From Thalassia testudinum (taxonomy: Eukaryota; Streptophyta; Magnoliopsida; Alismatales; Hydrocharitaceae): DNA of 64,000 nt. Made by a program: the position numbers and the translations under genes. Of the stretch, positions 30,882 to 42,699 are shown one piece after another (position 1 is the stretch's first letter; each line of letters begins with the position of its first letter). A model generated the notes under the pieces. It had not been told where the DNA came from. It did not search any database and was given only the letters and a program-made list of their open reading frames with translations. The DNA is taken from contig JAZHRO010000022.1 of NCBI GenBank assembly GCA_037157565.1, positions 3,658,001-3,722,000 of the forward strand, given 5' to 3'.

Positions 30882-32864
30882 ATGGATTACTCTTACTCCT
30901 ATCATTCAGATTATCAGAGTCAATACTTCCCATCTTTTAATTTGGATCCCATGCTCCGAGCGTATCCATCCTTTGATGGGTACATTGATAATTCATGGGA
31001 TCATTCTCATTCTTACCTTGGGAGTACTAGCTTGATAACTCCCATTTTTTAGCAGAGCCTAGGAGCGGGATTTTCCAATCCTGAAATCCCTACTTCCATG
31101 CAAACAACCAACCCTCCCACCCTTCATGATTTTCCGTATCGAGGTTGGACCGATACCCCTAGGCAATTAGAGCCTTAAATTGACTATCCTCCCCAACCTG
31201 ATAATAGTAGCCTCTCCTCGTTTATGATAGAAATGCAAAAACAGCAAAAGGAAATAATGGAATCAATGGGAGAGATGTTGAGGAATAGTTAACACTTAAA
31301 TGATGAAATAAGAGAACTTAGCTACACGCTTCCCAATAATCCTGATCCCTACCCAATAAACCATGATCATGAAAATAATTCTGAGGAACCTAATGACAAT
31401 AGGGATCCAATTTTAGGTAGCCATCACTTAGACTCTTCCAATGAGACACAACCACTAGAGGATAATGATCATAGTGATTATCCACCTGAATTATATTGCA
31501 GTCAAAAGCAAGGGAAGATGGTATCTCTTGAGGACCTTGATCCCAATGACGGTATTCTCCTTACCCCTACCAGCCTGGGTCAAGGTTATATTATTCCTAT
31601 CACTTCCCCTCTTGATTATTTGGGGGAATCCCATTCTACTCTTAGTGAGCCTACTCCTGACTCTCCACTTAGGGAATCAACACCTACCATTCAATATTCT
31701 GAGGATTCAAATGCACCTAATGAAGGTGACCCTAAGGGAATAGAGGATGATCAATTCTGGTCTCAGGGATATGACGAGTCTAATTCTGAAGATGAGGATA
31801 CCCTAATAGAGGAACCTGGATTGAAAATCTGGAGTGATTCACAAGAGAATTATTTATCATTTGAGGATTTACCTCCAGAGGGTAGAAATAATATGATTAA
31901 ATCCAGATTCCTCCTTTCTTTTAAGAGTCATCCTCCATCAAAATAGGAGTTGATATTAGAGGAGGACGAACAAAATAATGAGAAGTCTATGGGAGACTCT
32001 CAGGGACAAAACACATCAATTAAGGATTTATACCCCAAGAAGAATGATGAATTCAATGATATAGGCTTCCTCCAAAATATTAAGACTGATCCTCCTTTAG
32101 AAATAATTGAGGATATTGATCCAACTCCTAATGAATCACATATACACCCCGACAAATATTTCAGTGAACCAAACGAATCTGGGGATGAGCTGAATGATAA
32201 TGATTCTTACATTTTGACCCTGCCATCAAAAAGTTGTAATTTGGAGTCTACCCTTGATTCAAATATGACTCCGATCATTAATGCTAGGTAGGATAACTTG
32301 AAGTTGTCTACTACTGTTAGGGAGTGTACACAATTCGAATCATTGTTGGAATTGGACCTAACACCTACTAAGCCCTCATTGGACTTAACCATTACCTTCC
32401 AACACTACAAACAACCCTTATACTCCCTAACCGATCCTTGTCTCAGATCTTTGCTCATGTACATTCTTTCTGGAGACTATATCAGGCCAATACATCCTAG
32501 GGTAGAATGGCGAGTATGGATTGATGCTTGTACTTTTACTCTCACTATTCAAAGGTTTGAAGTAATTATGTGTATATCTTTTAAAACCCGTCCTGCTCTG
32601 GAGGATCCTTGTTATCCTCCACTTATTCCATTTCGGGAGGTCCCTTTTCATATTCTGTTTATTATTCCTAGACCTCCCAAGGTCGCGAACGAGATTTTCT
32701 GCTTTCATTTCTTTTGGCAAGCATTTGGAATTACATTGCATCATCAGCTCGCCAACATCCGTGGTTACCTGTTTTCTAGGCCTGCACTATTACGCATTTT
32801 CTTAGGGCCTAACCTTTTCTGTTTGGAACCTGACTTACAGGTTCCTTATAGTTCTGGCTGCTGA
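30882..32864 (+). pseudogene. Element C: long acidic ORF of unknown function
   Basis: From the Met at 30882 (MDYSYSYHSDYQSQY) one frame runs 661 codons to a TGA at 32862-32864, with stops at 31050 (TAG), 31176 (TAA), about 31287 (TAA), 31944 (TAG) and 32289 (TAG), and no frameshift. The start is Tyr/Ser-rich. A Gln/Lys/Glu helix-like segment (MIEMQKQQKEIMESMGEML) sits near residue 115. A long Asp/Glu/Pro/Ser-rich region follows, then a C-terminal part of about 180 residues rich in hydrophobic and basic residues, with ITLHHQLANIRGYLF. No gag, protease, RT or integrase motif is visible. Lack of indels over 2 kb argues for past selection on a protein. I do not recognise the family; a Gag-like or accessory role is only a guess. 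Confidence 0.72.
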
Positions 32865-34428
32865 CAGAAAATGCAGCGCTTGTTGGGAGGCAACCCAGCT
32901 GACCGTGTCAGGTGATATTTTTCCTTTTTCCTCCTGTTTTAATTTTACAATGGGGACACTGTAGGATTTAGGCATGGGGGAGTGCATTTGCGTTTTAGGA
33001 AGTATTTATGCAGTTAGGTTAGTTTAAAAAGAAAGAATTGAGCTGAATGGGTCAGTCCTTAGCAAAATACCTTTGTTATTGGAGGTTCTTCTTCTGGAAT
33101 TATTTCTTAAGTTTAGAATCCAGTGCATTTATTTCACGTGCACGTAGATTTGGTAATGGATCCTTGAGGAAAACCAATGAGCATTTGTATGTCTACTGAA
33201 CCCTTGGATAGTTCATAGGGAGTCAGGAATACTATCTTCTAATAGATCTACCTCATATTTGTGAGAAGAAAGTAGAGAGATTACTGGTGTGCTAAGTCTA
33301 GTGCAAGGACTCTTAAGTTTTGGACAATTAGATAATGATACTTCAGAGTTAGGCGTAGTTTTCACTCTCTGTTCCTGTGTACGTACTTTGAGTGAATTCC
33401 TGAGAGTCACCAAATAAGGTAGATACACAGAGATTGAGTCTTAATAAAGCTATAACTATGGTGGATGGTTACGACCATCCTTCATAGAGTCCTCAGCTGA
33501 AGGAGGGTAATAGTGTCAAAGGTCAGAAATACGCCTGTTCTATCCATTCCTTCCCGGTGCCAAGAATAGGCACTTCTACCAAATAAGCCACACAACTTCC
33601 TCTTGACCATCATCATCCCTAATAATGCCTCATAAATAAAAGTCCATATCGTGTTGTGTTGATTGAAAAAGAGACAAAAACAAGAAGAAATAAAATAAAA
33701 AAAAGAGAAAAGAAGAAGAAAAAGAAGAAACAGAAAGAAGAAAAAGAAAAAATAGTTATATTACAAAAAAAGAAAAAAAAAGGTCCAAGTGTATGATGTA
33801 ACACTGTTTCTGAGGCAGCAAAACACCTATTGCGTTCCATCAAATATGACCCATACCTACCTTCTAGTATTCTGATCGCCTGAATGCTGGTTGAGAACTC
33901 TAACTTAGTTGTAGAGTTATTAGGACTTGAATTGAAGTGTGGATGCCATGTGAGGCCACCAAATAGTGAGTACAATTTCTAAATCTGGCGAGATTCGTGA
34001 TCTCAGAAAGAAAGAAAAGAGAGTGCCCAGGAACATCAGGAGAGCATAGTTGTGTAGCCTCTCTCAGAGTTGACTTATCTAATAGTCTAGAGAGCTAGAG
34101 TCTGCAGTACTAGACTATATGTAGCACCAGTTGAGTGTGTGCCACCAAATACAAATCCATTCAATTTGATATCTCTTACCTAAGCCAAACACCGGGGTCA
34201 AATTACAGATTATCGTCTGCTTTATCCCCGAGGGAAGTAGTTGCCTATCTCGACAGAAATTTTTGCCAAGGGTGATGTATGAACTCCCAATGCGAATCAG
34301 CTCTTTCACTTGGATCTATTACCTAGGCTATCTGCACTTCACATTTGTCTGGATTTCTAAAGCTTTGAAGTAAGAAAAGAAGAAATCTTCTGATTATTTT
34401 TCGTTTTTGCTAAGGTCTAGCAAATCTT
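32865..34428 (+). other. 3' non-coding region of element C
   Basis: In order: a gttgggaggcaaccc motif (32882-32896), an internal PPT (aggcatggggga, 32970-32981), CCACCAAATA-type motifs at 33407, 33576, 33956 and 34142, an A/G-rich tract (33661-33783), and a TTTGCTA inverted repeat (34406-34424). The segment 33320-33600 matches F (inverted, about 53745-54010) closely. No gene is seen. Confidence 0.75.
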
Positions 34429-34440
34429 AGGCATGGGGGT
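34429..34440 (+). other. 3' polypurine tract of element C
   Basis: aggcatgggggt lies four bases or fewer before the TGATGAG start of the 3' LTR. Confidence 0.85.
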
Positions 34441-34443
34441 ATT

Positions 34444-36172
34444 TGATGAGTCCATTAAAATGGACTAATATTAAGCCTAAGTATCTTTAATTGTACAATT
34501 TAGGTATGTTAATAATGACAATTAAGTTGTAGAAGATTTGTACACCTCATGATTTAAGTTATAACATTCTATAACTTAATGATTTTATTGTTTTTATGTG
34601 TAGGTAATAAAATGCACAAAGAGCAAGGGTGGGGGGATAAATTTCCCCAAACAGCCCCAACTCTTTCCCCCCTACCCCGCCGAACATTGGGGTAATCTTC
34701 TTCTTCCACCACCTTTCTCAACAATTATGACCGGGGATTTGGGAAAATCCCTGAACTCACGCGCAAGGGAGAAGTTAAAAAGGAAGAGGAGGGGAGCAAA
34801 GAAAGATCGGGATCGACGGGTCCTTCTTCCTCCCCTTGGGGGGATATCCTTCCTCTCCACTGTGGAGAGAGTACGCACTATGGAGAAGGCGTACCACCCT
34901 TGCAGCCACCCCGCCATCGTGCCTACCTCGTCCGCGCGTCTGACTCCATCCATCTGTAGGCGCACCCACAGACTCACTTTACCTCTGCCCGCAGGCACAA
35001 CACCAAACTGCCCTCCAGCGCCCCCTACTGCAAGCAGTTCTCCAACCCACGTGCACACATAAGCCCCTACAAGACACACGCAGCGCGCAACTGCGCACCT
35101 TCCTGCCTTTCCAACACCTTCACGCCTCGCCCGCGCGCCTACCTTCCAGCCACCGCTCCAGCTTGCCCTGCAGCGCAAGCGCCTGCCCGCACGCCATCTC
35201 CCACACCCCTCATCACCTTCCGCCCACGCCATAGCAGGAACTCACGCCCTCTCCACCAAACCAGCGCGCCTCTCCCTCTGCTGCAGGCACTCACCAACTG
35301 CCCCACTGCCTCCAGCACGCCCCAACCTCTCAAGCAGACGCCCACGCCCTGCAACATCCCTCAGCAAGCACCTGCCTGCTCGCCATCTTCCAGCGTGCCC
35401 CCCTCCACCCTGCAGGCAGCGTGCTCCACCGCCCATCTGCAGGCACACCAGAGCGCGCATGCCTGCGCACCAGCGCATGCGCACGCACAGCTGCAGGCAC
35501 CGCAGTAGCACCGCCACCTTCTTGCTTCAATAGATCGGTGCTCCAGCCACCTATGCCAGCTGCCGGCGGCCACCTCTGGCCACGCCGCTGCCATCGTTGC
35601 ATAGCTCTCGTCAAGCTGCACCTCCCTGCCGATTCTCGCGGCCAACTGTGTGCGGCCGCACACACGAGGAGAGAGGAGAGATCCTCTGTTTTCCTCTCAA
35701 TTAAAATTTACATTCAATGCCATTGCCACCAATTTGATTTTTTTATTATTATTATAGTGTGGCAGAATTGCATTCAAACACTCATAGTTCTTTATAATTG
35801 CATGGTATTGATATTAACTAGTTTAAAGATTGATTTTGGGCTTAACTTAAGTAATAATTGTCTTTAGTACACATCATGTGAAAACTGCATGAATTCATCC
35901 TAAATTTATTGAGGATTTCTGTGAGGGAAAACTGCACTTATACCCTTAACATTTTAGGTTATTGCAAATCTACTTTCCTTCACATTTTAAGTCCAATTTG
36001 AAAGGTGATTTCGCACTATCTGAAATAACATTAAATAATTAAGTATTGATTACATCATTGCCTCCTTGTGGACACGACCCGCTCTTCTGCGAGTGGTTAT
36101 TTTCATTATTTTTTATTAGTCGATTTTTCCACCACTTAAATACTATAATGCTAAGCGAAAAGTCATCTATCA
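34444..36172 (+). repeat. Element C right LTR (3' LTR)
   Basis: It matches the left LTR except for about 300 bp of GC-rich sequence (about 35013-35315) where the left copy has about 80 bp. The phrase aactgccc occurs at both edges of the extra block, so a deletion between short direct repeats in the left copy is plausible. Confidence 0.92.
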
Positions 36173-36177
36173 GGGCC
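36173..36177. repeat. Target-site duplication of element C, right copy (GGGCC)
   Basis: Identical to 28208-28212. LINE sequence resumes immediately after it. Confidence 0.93.
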
Positions 36178-36893
36178 ATTCAGGAAGTGCCCCATCAAAG
36201 GGAGAGACCAGCCTCCACAGTGCACTGATGTTCTTGAAGGTACTTGAGCGAAAGCGTTTCCTTTCCACATCTATCACCCCCAGACCAAAAACAAGAAAGA
36301 GAGCCTAGGATAGCACTGCCACCTTCCAACCCGATGAAACAAGGGTTAGGGAACTCACTGGTTGATGAAACCTCTCAATAGATGGATTGCCAGTCATGAC
36401 CTCGCCGATCAGAGCGCCCCTCAGCATAATCTCCGCAGAGACAATGTCCTATGGGAATGGAATCTCCACATCAATTGTGTGACCACCTAGCGCCAGCGGT
36501 GGGGGTAGCCAGGCTCCTTCAACACCTCCTGTTTTAGGCGCGGAGGGTTCTTCTTTGTGTGCTGTAGCCTCACCCTTGTGCACGAATCACGTTTGTGACC
36601 ATCACCCCACATGCTAACACAGACAAGGGGATTTCTACACACCACAGCCATATGACCTCTTCGTCTACATCTATAGCACAACACCTCTCTGTTGGACCTC
36701 CTCCAGCCCCCTCTTGGAAAGAAGCTAGTTCCCTACCTTCGTATGACTGCCATCCCCTCTCCCTCCAATTTCTCAATCTCCATGTTTTCCAATCACCCTC
36801 ATCCCCAACCCTAGCCGCTCCCTCATCTTCTTCTCCTGTCGCCCGTCGCCACACTCTCTCTCTCCCTCTCTCCATCTTCTTCTCCCTCCCCAA
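36178..36893 (-). pseudogene. LINE ORF1-like region with CCHC zinc knuckle
   Basis: The 5' part of the LINE. The frame beginning at 36684 (MLCYRCRRRGHMAVVC) contains a perfect CX2CX4HX4C zinc knuckle at 36637-36678, the nucleic-acid-binding motif found in plant LINE ORF1 proteins. Stops near 36487 and further downstream break it. A second open frame at 36570-36893 is basic and low in complexity. Element C separates this part from 27422-28212. Confidence 0.7.
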
Positions 36894-36970
36894 GATTCAA
36901 GGGGCAGAGAGGTTCTCTGATTTCATACCTATAGCTCTCTCCTGGTCAGACATCTTATATTACAAAATTG
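36885..36970 (+). pseudogene. Fragment of a LINE reverse transcriptase in opposite orientation
   Basis: The plus strand encodes LPKIQGAERFSDFIPIALS, which lines up with LLPKKSSAEKFSDYRPIALS in the RT of the minus-strand LINE. The DNA also matches by eye over about 50 bp. It is far too short to function. It lies where the LINE 5' end meets the E LTR, so it may be a rearranged end or a scrap of another LINE. Confidence 0.5.
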
Positions 36971-36975
36971 GATGT

Positions 36976-37462
36976 CTGGACATTAAATTAGATGTCTAAT
37001 TTTGTGTCAGTATGAATTTTTCCTTCCTGGATTGTTATTCTGTAGAAATCAAACGTCCAGCAAGATATCTGGACATCTTAAAAGGTGTTGGAGAAAGGGT
37101 TTTAGGTTTTCTAAGGTGGGTTTTGGTTCCTAAGTGTTTGGGATTGGGATAGGGTGGATAAGAACATGGATAGTGTTATCCATGTTTGGGTTTTGAGGCT
37201 AAGGTGTCCTAATGGAGGTGGTTTTGGGTTTGGGAAGGTTGTCCTAGGGGGTTTCTAAGGGTAGGGATAAGGCTATCCTCCTCGCTCCTCTTATCTGGAT
37301 CAGTCTTCTTCCTTTATTGCTTTATTGTACTATCTCCTTCATCTTGGATCAATTTATTACCTGTAAATAGTAATAAAAACCTTTAAATAGTATGATATCT
37401 CATCTTATTCTAAATAGATTGATGCAATACATAATATGCAAGATATGAGTGCAATATCCACA
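36976..37462 (-). repeat. Element E 3' LTR, 5' part (truncated)
   Basis: It shares with the F LTR (52200-52840) the order GACGTC-like motifs, ggtttaggg-type T/G-rich text, and a tacaggtaataaattgatc box. On the element strand it starts TGTGGATATTGC at 37462. The U5 end is absent: LINE sequence begins near 36900-36975. The edge on the LINE side is uncertain. Confidence 0.55.
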
Positions 37463-37949
37463 AATTAAGCTTAGACTAAAAGTCTCCCGGATTCAGAGGA
37501 CGGGTTGATAAGTCTTATACTTATCACCCTTCTTTATTGATCATATTAATATAAATTGAGGTGGCAAGGACTCGAGATCAAATCCATATTTTATTGGACA
37601 CCTGAGCTGATTAAGCCTGATGACCTAAAGAGTCTAAGTGTTTAGGTCCTTAACATATTATTTCCTACAGTTGACAAGCTTCTTATGTCTAAGCTTTTCT
37701 TTTCCCAATTCTTCTTTTTATTTATCACACTATAACTAAAATATTCAAGCTGATGGTATGGACTCAGAGAATGCGATTTTACCACCCCCCCTAAGCTTAA
37801 GTTGGACAATGTCCTCATTAGAAGATAAATGTATGCAAGGGAGTAAAGAAAGAAATTACCTGAGTTTAGCTATGTGTCTGGTCAGCTAGAATCTTCTGGG
37901 TTGCCTCCCAGGAAGCATTGAGTTTATTGCCTCCAGTTGGGTGCAGCTT
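37463..37949 (-). other. 3' non-coding region of element E
   Basis: It holds a conserved hairpin TGATAAGT, cttat, ACTTATCA (37506-37526), an internal PPT (37784-37798, minus strand taagcttaggggggg), a tgaggacattgtcc box beside it, and a tgggaggcaaccca motif (about 37900-37914). Compared with B, roughly 900 bp and the normal 3' PPT are missing, so this end has suffered a deletion. Confidence 0.6.
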
Positions 37950-40900
37950 TGGTTTAACCCTCAATGAGGGTTACAACTTCCTTTGAGTGGACCTAGGCAA
38001 GAAAGTTTTTTAATCTTTGGCTATTGACTGTGAAGGTTTGCCCAGTTTTAGGATTCGCAATTTCTACTGCCCTATTTGAGAATGGTCTGACCACCTGGTA
38101 AGGTCCCGTCCACTTAGATCTTAACTTCCCTGGGAAGAGTTTAAGTTGCACATCAAAGAGCCAGACTTGTTGATTTGGCTCGAAGGTTTTCCTAGTGATA
38201 CGTCAGTCATGGATAGCTTGCATCTTCTCCTTGTAAAGTCTACTATTCTCATAAGCGTCCTAACGAATTTCTTCAAGCTCAGAGAGTTGGAGCTTCCTTT
38301 GAGCTCCAGCAAAATGGGAATCCATGTTGCATTGTTTGAAAACCTAGTATGCCCAGTGTTCTAACTCAACAAGAAGGTGGCAGGCTTTGCCAAAGACCAA
38401 TCGGTATGGTGACATGCCAAGCGAGGTCTTAAAAGTGGTCCTATATGCCCATAGGGCATCTTCCAATCGTGTGGACCAATCCTTTCGGTCAAGTCTCACA
38501 GTATTTTCCAAAATATTCTTGATTTGTCTATTTGAGACCTCAGTTTTCCCATTCATTTGTGGGTGATACGGGGTAGCGATGTGGTAAGTAACCTCGTATT
38601 TCTTGAGCAAAGCATGAAATTGGGCATTGATGAAGTGGCTCCCACCATCGTTGATCATGGCCTTGGGTATCCCAAATCGGGAAATGATGTTCTTCTTCAC
38701 AAAATCCATGACGGCCTTATGATAACATTTCTAGGTAGGTACGGCTTCGATCCATTTCGAGACATAGTAGACTGAGACCAGTATATATTCGAAGCCGTTT
38801 GATGGTGGGAAGGGACTCAAGAAATCAATGTCCCAAACATCGAATATTTCGATGACAAGAATGGGTTGTAGAGGAATCATATCTTTTCTAGTCATGGTCC
38901 CTAAAGTTTGGCATCTAGCATAGGTTTTAGCAAAGCTATGTGCATCCTTGAATAGCGATGGCCAGTAAAAACCAGACTGCAAAACCTTTGCAGCCATTTG
39001 TTTCCCAGAGAAGTGGCCACCACAAGCTTGGTCATGACAGGACAACACACTTTGGACCTTCTCAGGTATGCATCTCCTAATGATCTGGTCAGAATAGAGT
39101 CTAAACAGCAAAAGGTCATCCCAAAGATAGTGTTTGGCCTTAGCCAAAAACTTGTCTTGTTGCTGTCAGGACTAGCCGTTCGGAATCTACCCTACCACTA
39201 GGTAATTAACCAAGTTGGCATACTAGGGGAGACTTTTGGCTTGCATGGCCAGAATTTTCTCATCAGGAAATGTATGAGTCAAAGGTAGTGACGGTCCAAT
39301 GTGTTCCAGGTGAAGTTGGGATAAATGGTTGGCTACAACATTCTTGGATCTGGCCTTGTCGCGTATTTTAAGGTTAAATTCTTGAAGGAGTAGGATCCAT
39401 CTAATTAGCCTGGGTTTAGCATCCTTTTTGGCTAACAAGTGCAGAATAGCTGAGTGGTTAGTATAAATAATGATGTGGGATCCCAATAGGTATGATCTAA
39501 ACTTTTCTAAACCAAAAACTATAGCGAGCAACTCCTCTGCTACAGTGTAGTTCCATTCAGTGTCATCCAAGGTTTTGCTCGCATAGTAGATCACCATGAG
39601 TTTCATTTCCTTCCTCTATTCTAGGATGGCCCCAACGGCAAAGTTTGATGCATCACACATTATCTGAAAATCCTGGGACCAGTCTAGGTGTTGTAAGATA
39701 GGTGTAGTCAAGACTGTGTCCCTTAGAGTAGTGTAGGCTTTGATGCACTCACGTGTCATGTTAAAGTGCACATTGTTGGCTAAAAGGTCAGTTAAGGGCT
39801 TAGAGACCTTGGAGAAGTCTTTTATGAATCTTTTGTAGAAGCCAACATATCCTAGGAAAGATTTGATCTGCTTAACCGTGCTCAGGGGTAGAAGTTTGGA
39901 GATTAAGTCAACTTTAGCTTGGTCAACTTCTATGCCTCATTGAGAGATGATGTGACCAAGGACAATCCCTTCTTGAACCATAAAATGACTCTTTTCCTAG
40001 CTTAAAACAAGGTTGACCTCGATACATCGCTTCAGGATCTTCTCCAGGTTGTTAAGGCAATGGTCGAATGAGTCTCCAAAGATGGAGAAATCATCCATAA
40101 AGACCTCTAAATATTCACCCACCATCTCTGAAAAGATGGCCAACATGAAATGCTAAAAGGTAAAGGGCGCGTTACATAACCCGAATGGCATACGGCAGAA
40201 TGTGAACATGCCATATAGGCAGGTAAACGTGGTCTTTTCTTGCTCCTCAAGTGCAATAGCAACTTGATTATATCCTGAATATCCATCCAGGAAGCAGAAG
40301 TATTTCTTCCTTGCCAACCGTTCAAGAATCTGGTCAATGAATGGCAGAGGGAAATGATCCTTCTTGGTGGCTTCATTGAGCTTCCTATAGTCAATGCATA
40401 CCCGCCATGGTCATTTGTGATAACAGTGAGCACAGCCTTCTTTGGTACCACTTGATTAGGGCTCACCTAGGGGCTATCGGAAATTGGGTAGATAATCCCC
40501 ACATCAAGCCACTTGATGATCTCATTTTTAACGACCTCCCTCATGGTTGGATTCAGTCGCCTTTGCATCTGGCGAGAAGGTCGAGCCCCGTCTTCCACAT
40601 AGATTTTATGTCTGCAATATCTAGGGCTAATTCCCCTTAGGTTAGAAATTATCCACCCAATTGCTGCCCAATATTCAGAAAGAGTTGTAGTCAACCTAAG
40701 CTCTTGGTCCCTGGTCAGATGTGCATTGATAATCACAAGGAAGGTGTGATCGGGTCCTAGGAAGACATACTTGAGGTTGCTGGGCAGAGGTTTCAATTCA
40801 GGTGCAGGTGGTACAATATTTGGTGGGTAAGGGAAAGGAGGGAGTTGAGTGACATCAATCTCCTCAAATGGGGGTTGCTAGTGGAAATCAGCTCAGCAAA

Positions 40901-41900
40901 GTTTTGCAACCTCCAGAGATTGGGATGGGTCAGGGTAGTCTAAAGTCAGTTGAGTCAGATGGTCCTCTAAAGAGCTTGCTATCAGGCATTCCTCAACCAG
41001 AGTTTCCATGGGATCACATTCCTCAACCCAATCGCAATAAAAAGACCTTATTGCCTTGAAAATATTCAATTGCATCTTCCTATCTCCAAAGGCAATCTCC
41101 ATACATCCCGTGTCTCAATCGATGTTAGCCTTAGCCGTAGCCAGAAAGGGTGTCTACTTAGGATGATGGGTGAGTTTTGTAGCTGTTCAGGGACCTCCAT
41201 GTCAAGGACTAAGAAGTCAACTAGGAAGTAAAAGTCTTTAACCTAAACAATTACATCCTCAACTACCTCTTTCGAGGTTTTCACAGATCGGTTAGCTAGT
41301 TGGATAGTCACAGGTGTAGGCTTTAGCTCTCCAAATCCAAACTGGTGGTAAAGGGTGGTTGTGATCAGGTTTATCGAAGCACCTAGATCCAGGAGCGCTC
41401 TATCGAAAGTCAAATCCCCAATATTACATGAGATCAAAGGTGCTCCAGGGTCAGTCCTTTTTGGAGGTAGGCTACTTAATATCACCGAACTAGCCTGCTT
41501 AGATAGCACTGCCTTCCTAGGTGCTTGGGTTCGTGGCTTACGCTTGGGTGTGCAAACATCCTTCAGAAACTTTGCGTAAGTCGGGATATGCTTGATTGCA
41601 TCGAGGAGGGTATATTGATCTGTACTTGTTTGAATATTTCTAACAACTCATTCTCAGCCATGTTTCTTTTCTTCTTGGCCTTATCCAAGGCTTCATGGTA
41701 TGGGACTTGGATTTGAACTGGGTTAGGTTCCTAGTCGTTGGGTTCCTCTTGCTCATCTTCAGAATCCACTATCTTGGGTAGTGTAGTCACAGGAGGTGTC
41801 GGCCATTTGGGATCCTGGGTTTGGGTGTCACTTCTTAAGGTAATCGCATTGGCTGATGATGTGCGTACATCTGAATAGCCAAAAACATCTTCAGAATCTA
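37950..41900 (-). pseudogene. pol: Element E pol: protease, RT, RNase H, integrase (decayed)
   Basis: Reading leftward from 41900: SSANAITLRSD linker, protease [16 protein letters not shown] (near 41390), RT with KPLPSNLKYVFLGPDHT (40796) and an intact FMDD near 40090-40101, RNase H with YASKTLDD and YTNHSAILHLL (39606-39223), integrase zinc finger ([12 protein letters not shown], near 39050), and integrase core [27 protein letters not shown]. One zinc-finger cysteine appears replaced (KTYARC). At least five frame changes and many stops are present. D-type and B-type ends are the closest relatives in the window. Confidence 0.88.
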
Positions 41901-41904
41901 TTAT

Positions 41905-42699
41905 CTAGGGTTTATTTCTCTTTTATTATTTTACAGGTACCTCAACAGGGAATCTTCAAGAGGTTGAAAGGAGTAAAGTGCAGTTGAAGGCAACTGTAAG
42001 TGCTCCCCCTGCATAGATTTCATTCCACAACCTTAATTCAAACCCCAATTAACCTAGGTGTTTGTATAAACCTTAGGATTAGTTTGGATGCTTTGATTTC
42101 CACCCCCACTCATCTCACCTTCGTGAAAAAAAAAGAAAAACAAACAAAAAGATACTTTTTGTTGGATAAATCAACATACACACTATATACACCCATATTC
42201 AAGGCACATAACCTAACTTGATTTTTATCTACTCAATCGAGATTCTGACCTATGGAACCAATACATGCAAATCAACACATAAGAGAGTAGAAATTGATCT
42301 AGGTTAATCATCTTGTGTGCCTAACTTAGTGATGCATTTCGGCCAATTGTTTGAGTTGTTTAGGCCGTACCACTTCATTTTTAAAATCAACTCATCAAGT
42401 AGCTTCCCTTTGGGGTTTACAATTTAGGTCAATACTAGGCACTCCACTTTACTGGTTGGATTGACTGGATACAAGTAGAGTAAATCGTCTATAATCTTAA
42501 GACGAATTCTGAGAGTCTGTAGATCCTTAGGCTATCCAACTTAAGGACAGGATTGTTTTGGTGTGCTCCAAGGTTCTTATCCCCAGTCCTTCCGACCACT
42601 TTCTAGTTTATGCTTGGAAGGAGTTCATTGAATCCCCGATTGGAAGGACCATTAGATCATTCTAGGAGGTGTAGATTGAATTTTGGCCAAATTGATCCC
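41905..42699 (+). other. 5' leader of element D
   Basis: Non-coding. It shares ttttacaggtacct, gtaaagtgcagttgaaggca and the ggccaattgtttgagttg region with B (18298-18730). No gene is seen. Confidence 0.65.

Larger units (their letters stand above)
28213..36172 (+). mobile_element. Element C: non-autonomous Athila-like retrotransposon with its own ORF
   Basis: LTRs of 1501 and 1729 bp, a PBS at 29718-29735, a leader, one long ORF without gag-pol, a 1.5-kb 3' region, a 3' PPT, and perfect 5-bp duplications at both ends. It interrupts the LINE ORF1-like region. The 3' region closely follows that of F, which carries gag-pol, so F-type proteins may have mobilised C. Confidence 0.92.

Noticed and set aside
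36595..36999. A plus-strand host gene of 134 codons
   Set aside because: Its first part is the reverse complement of the LINE ORF1-like region and its end is the short inverted RT fragment plus E LTR; no gene structure is seen.
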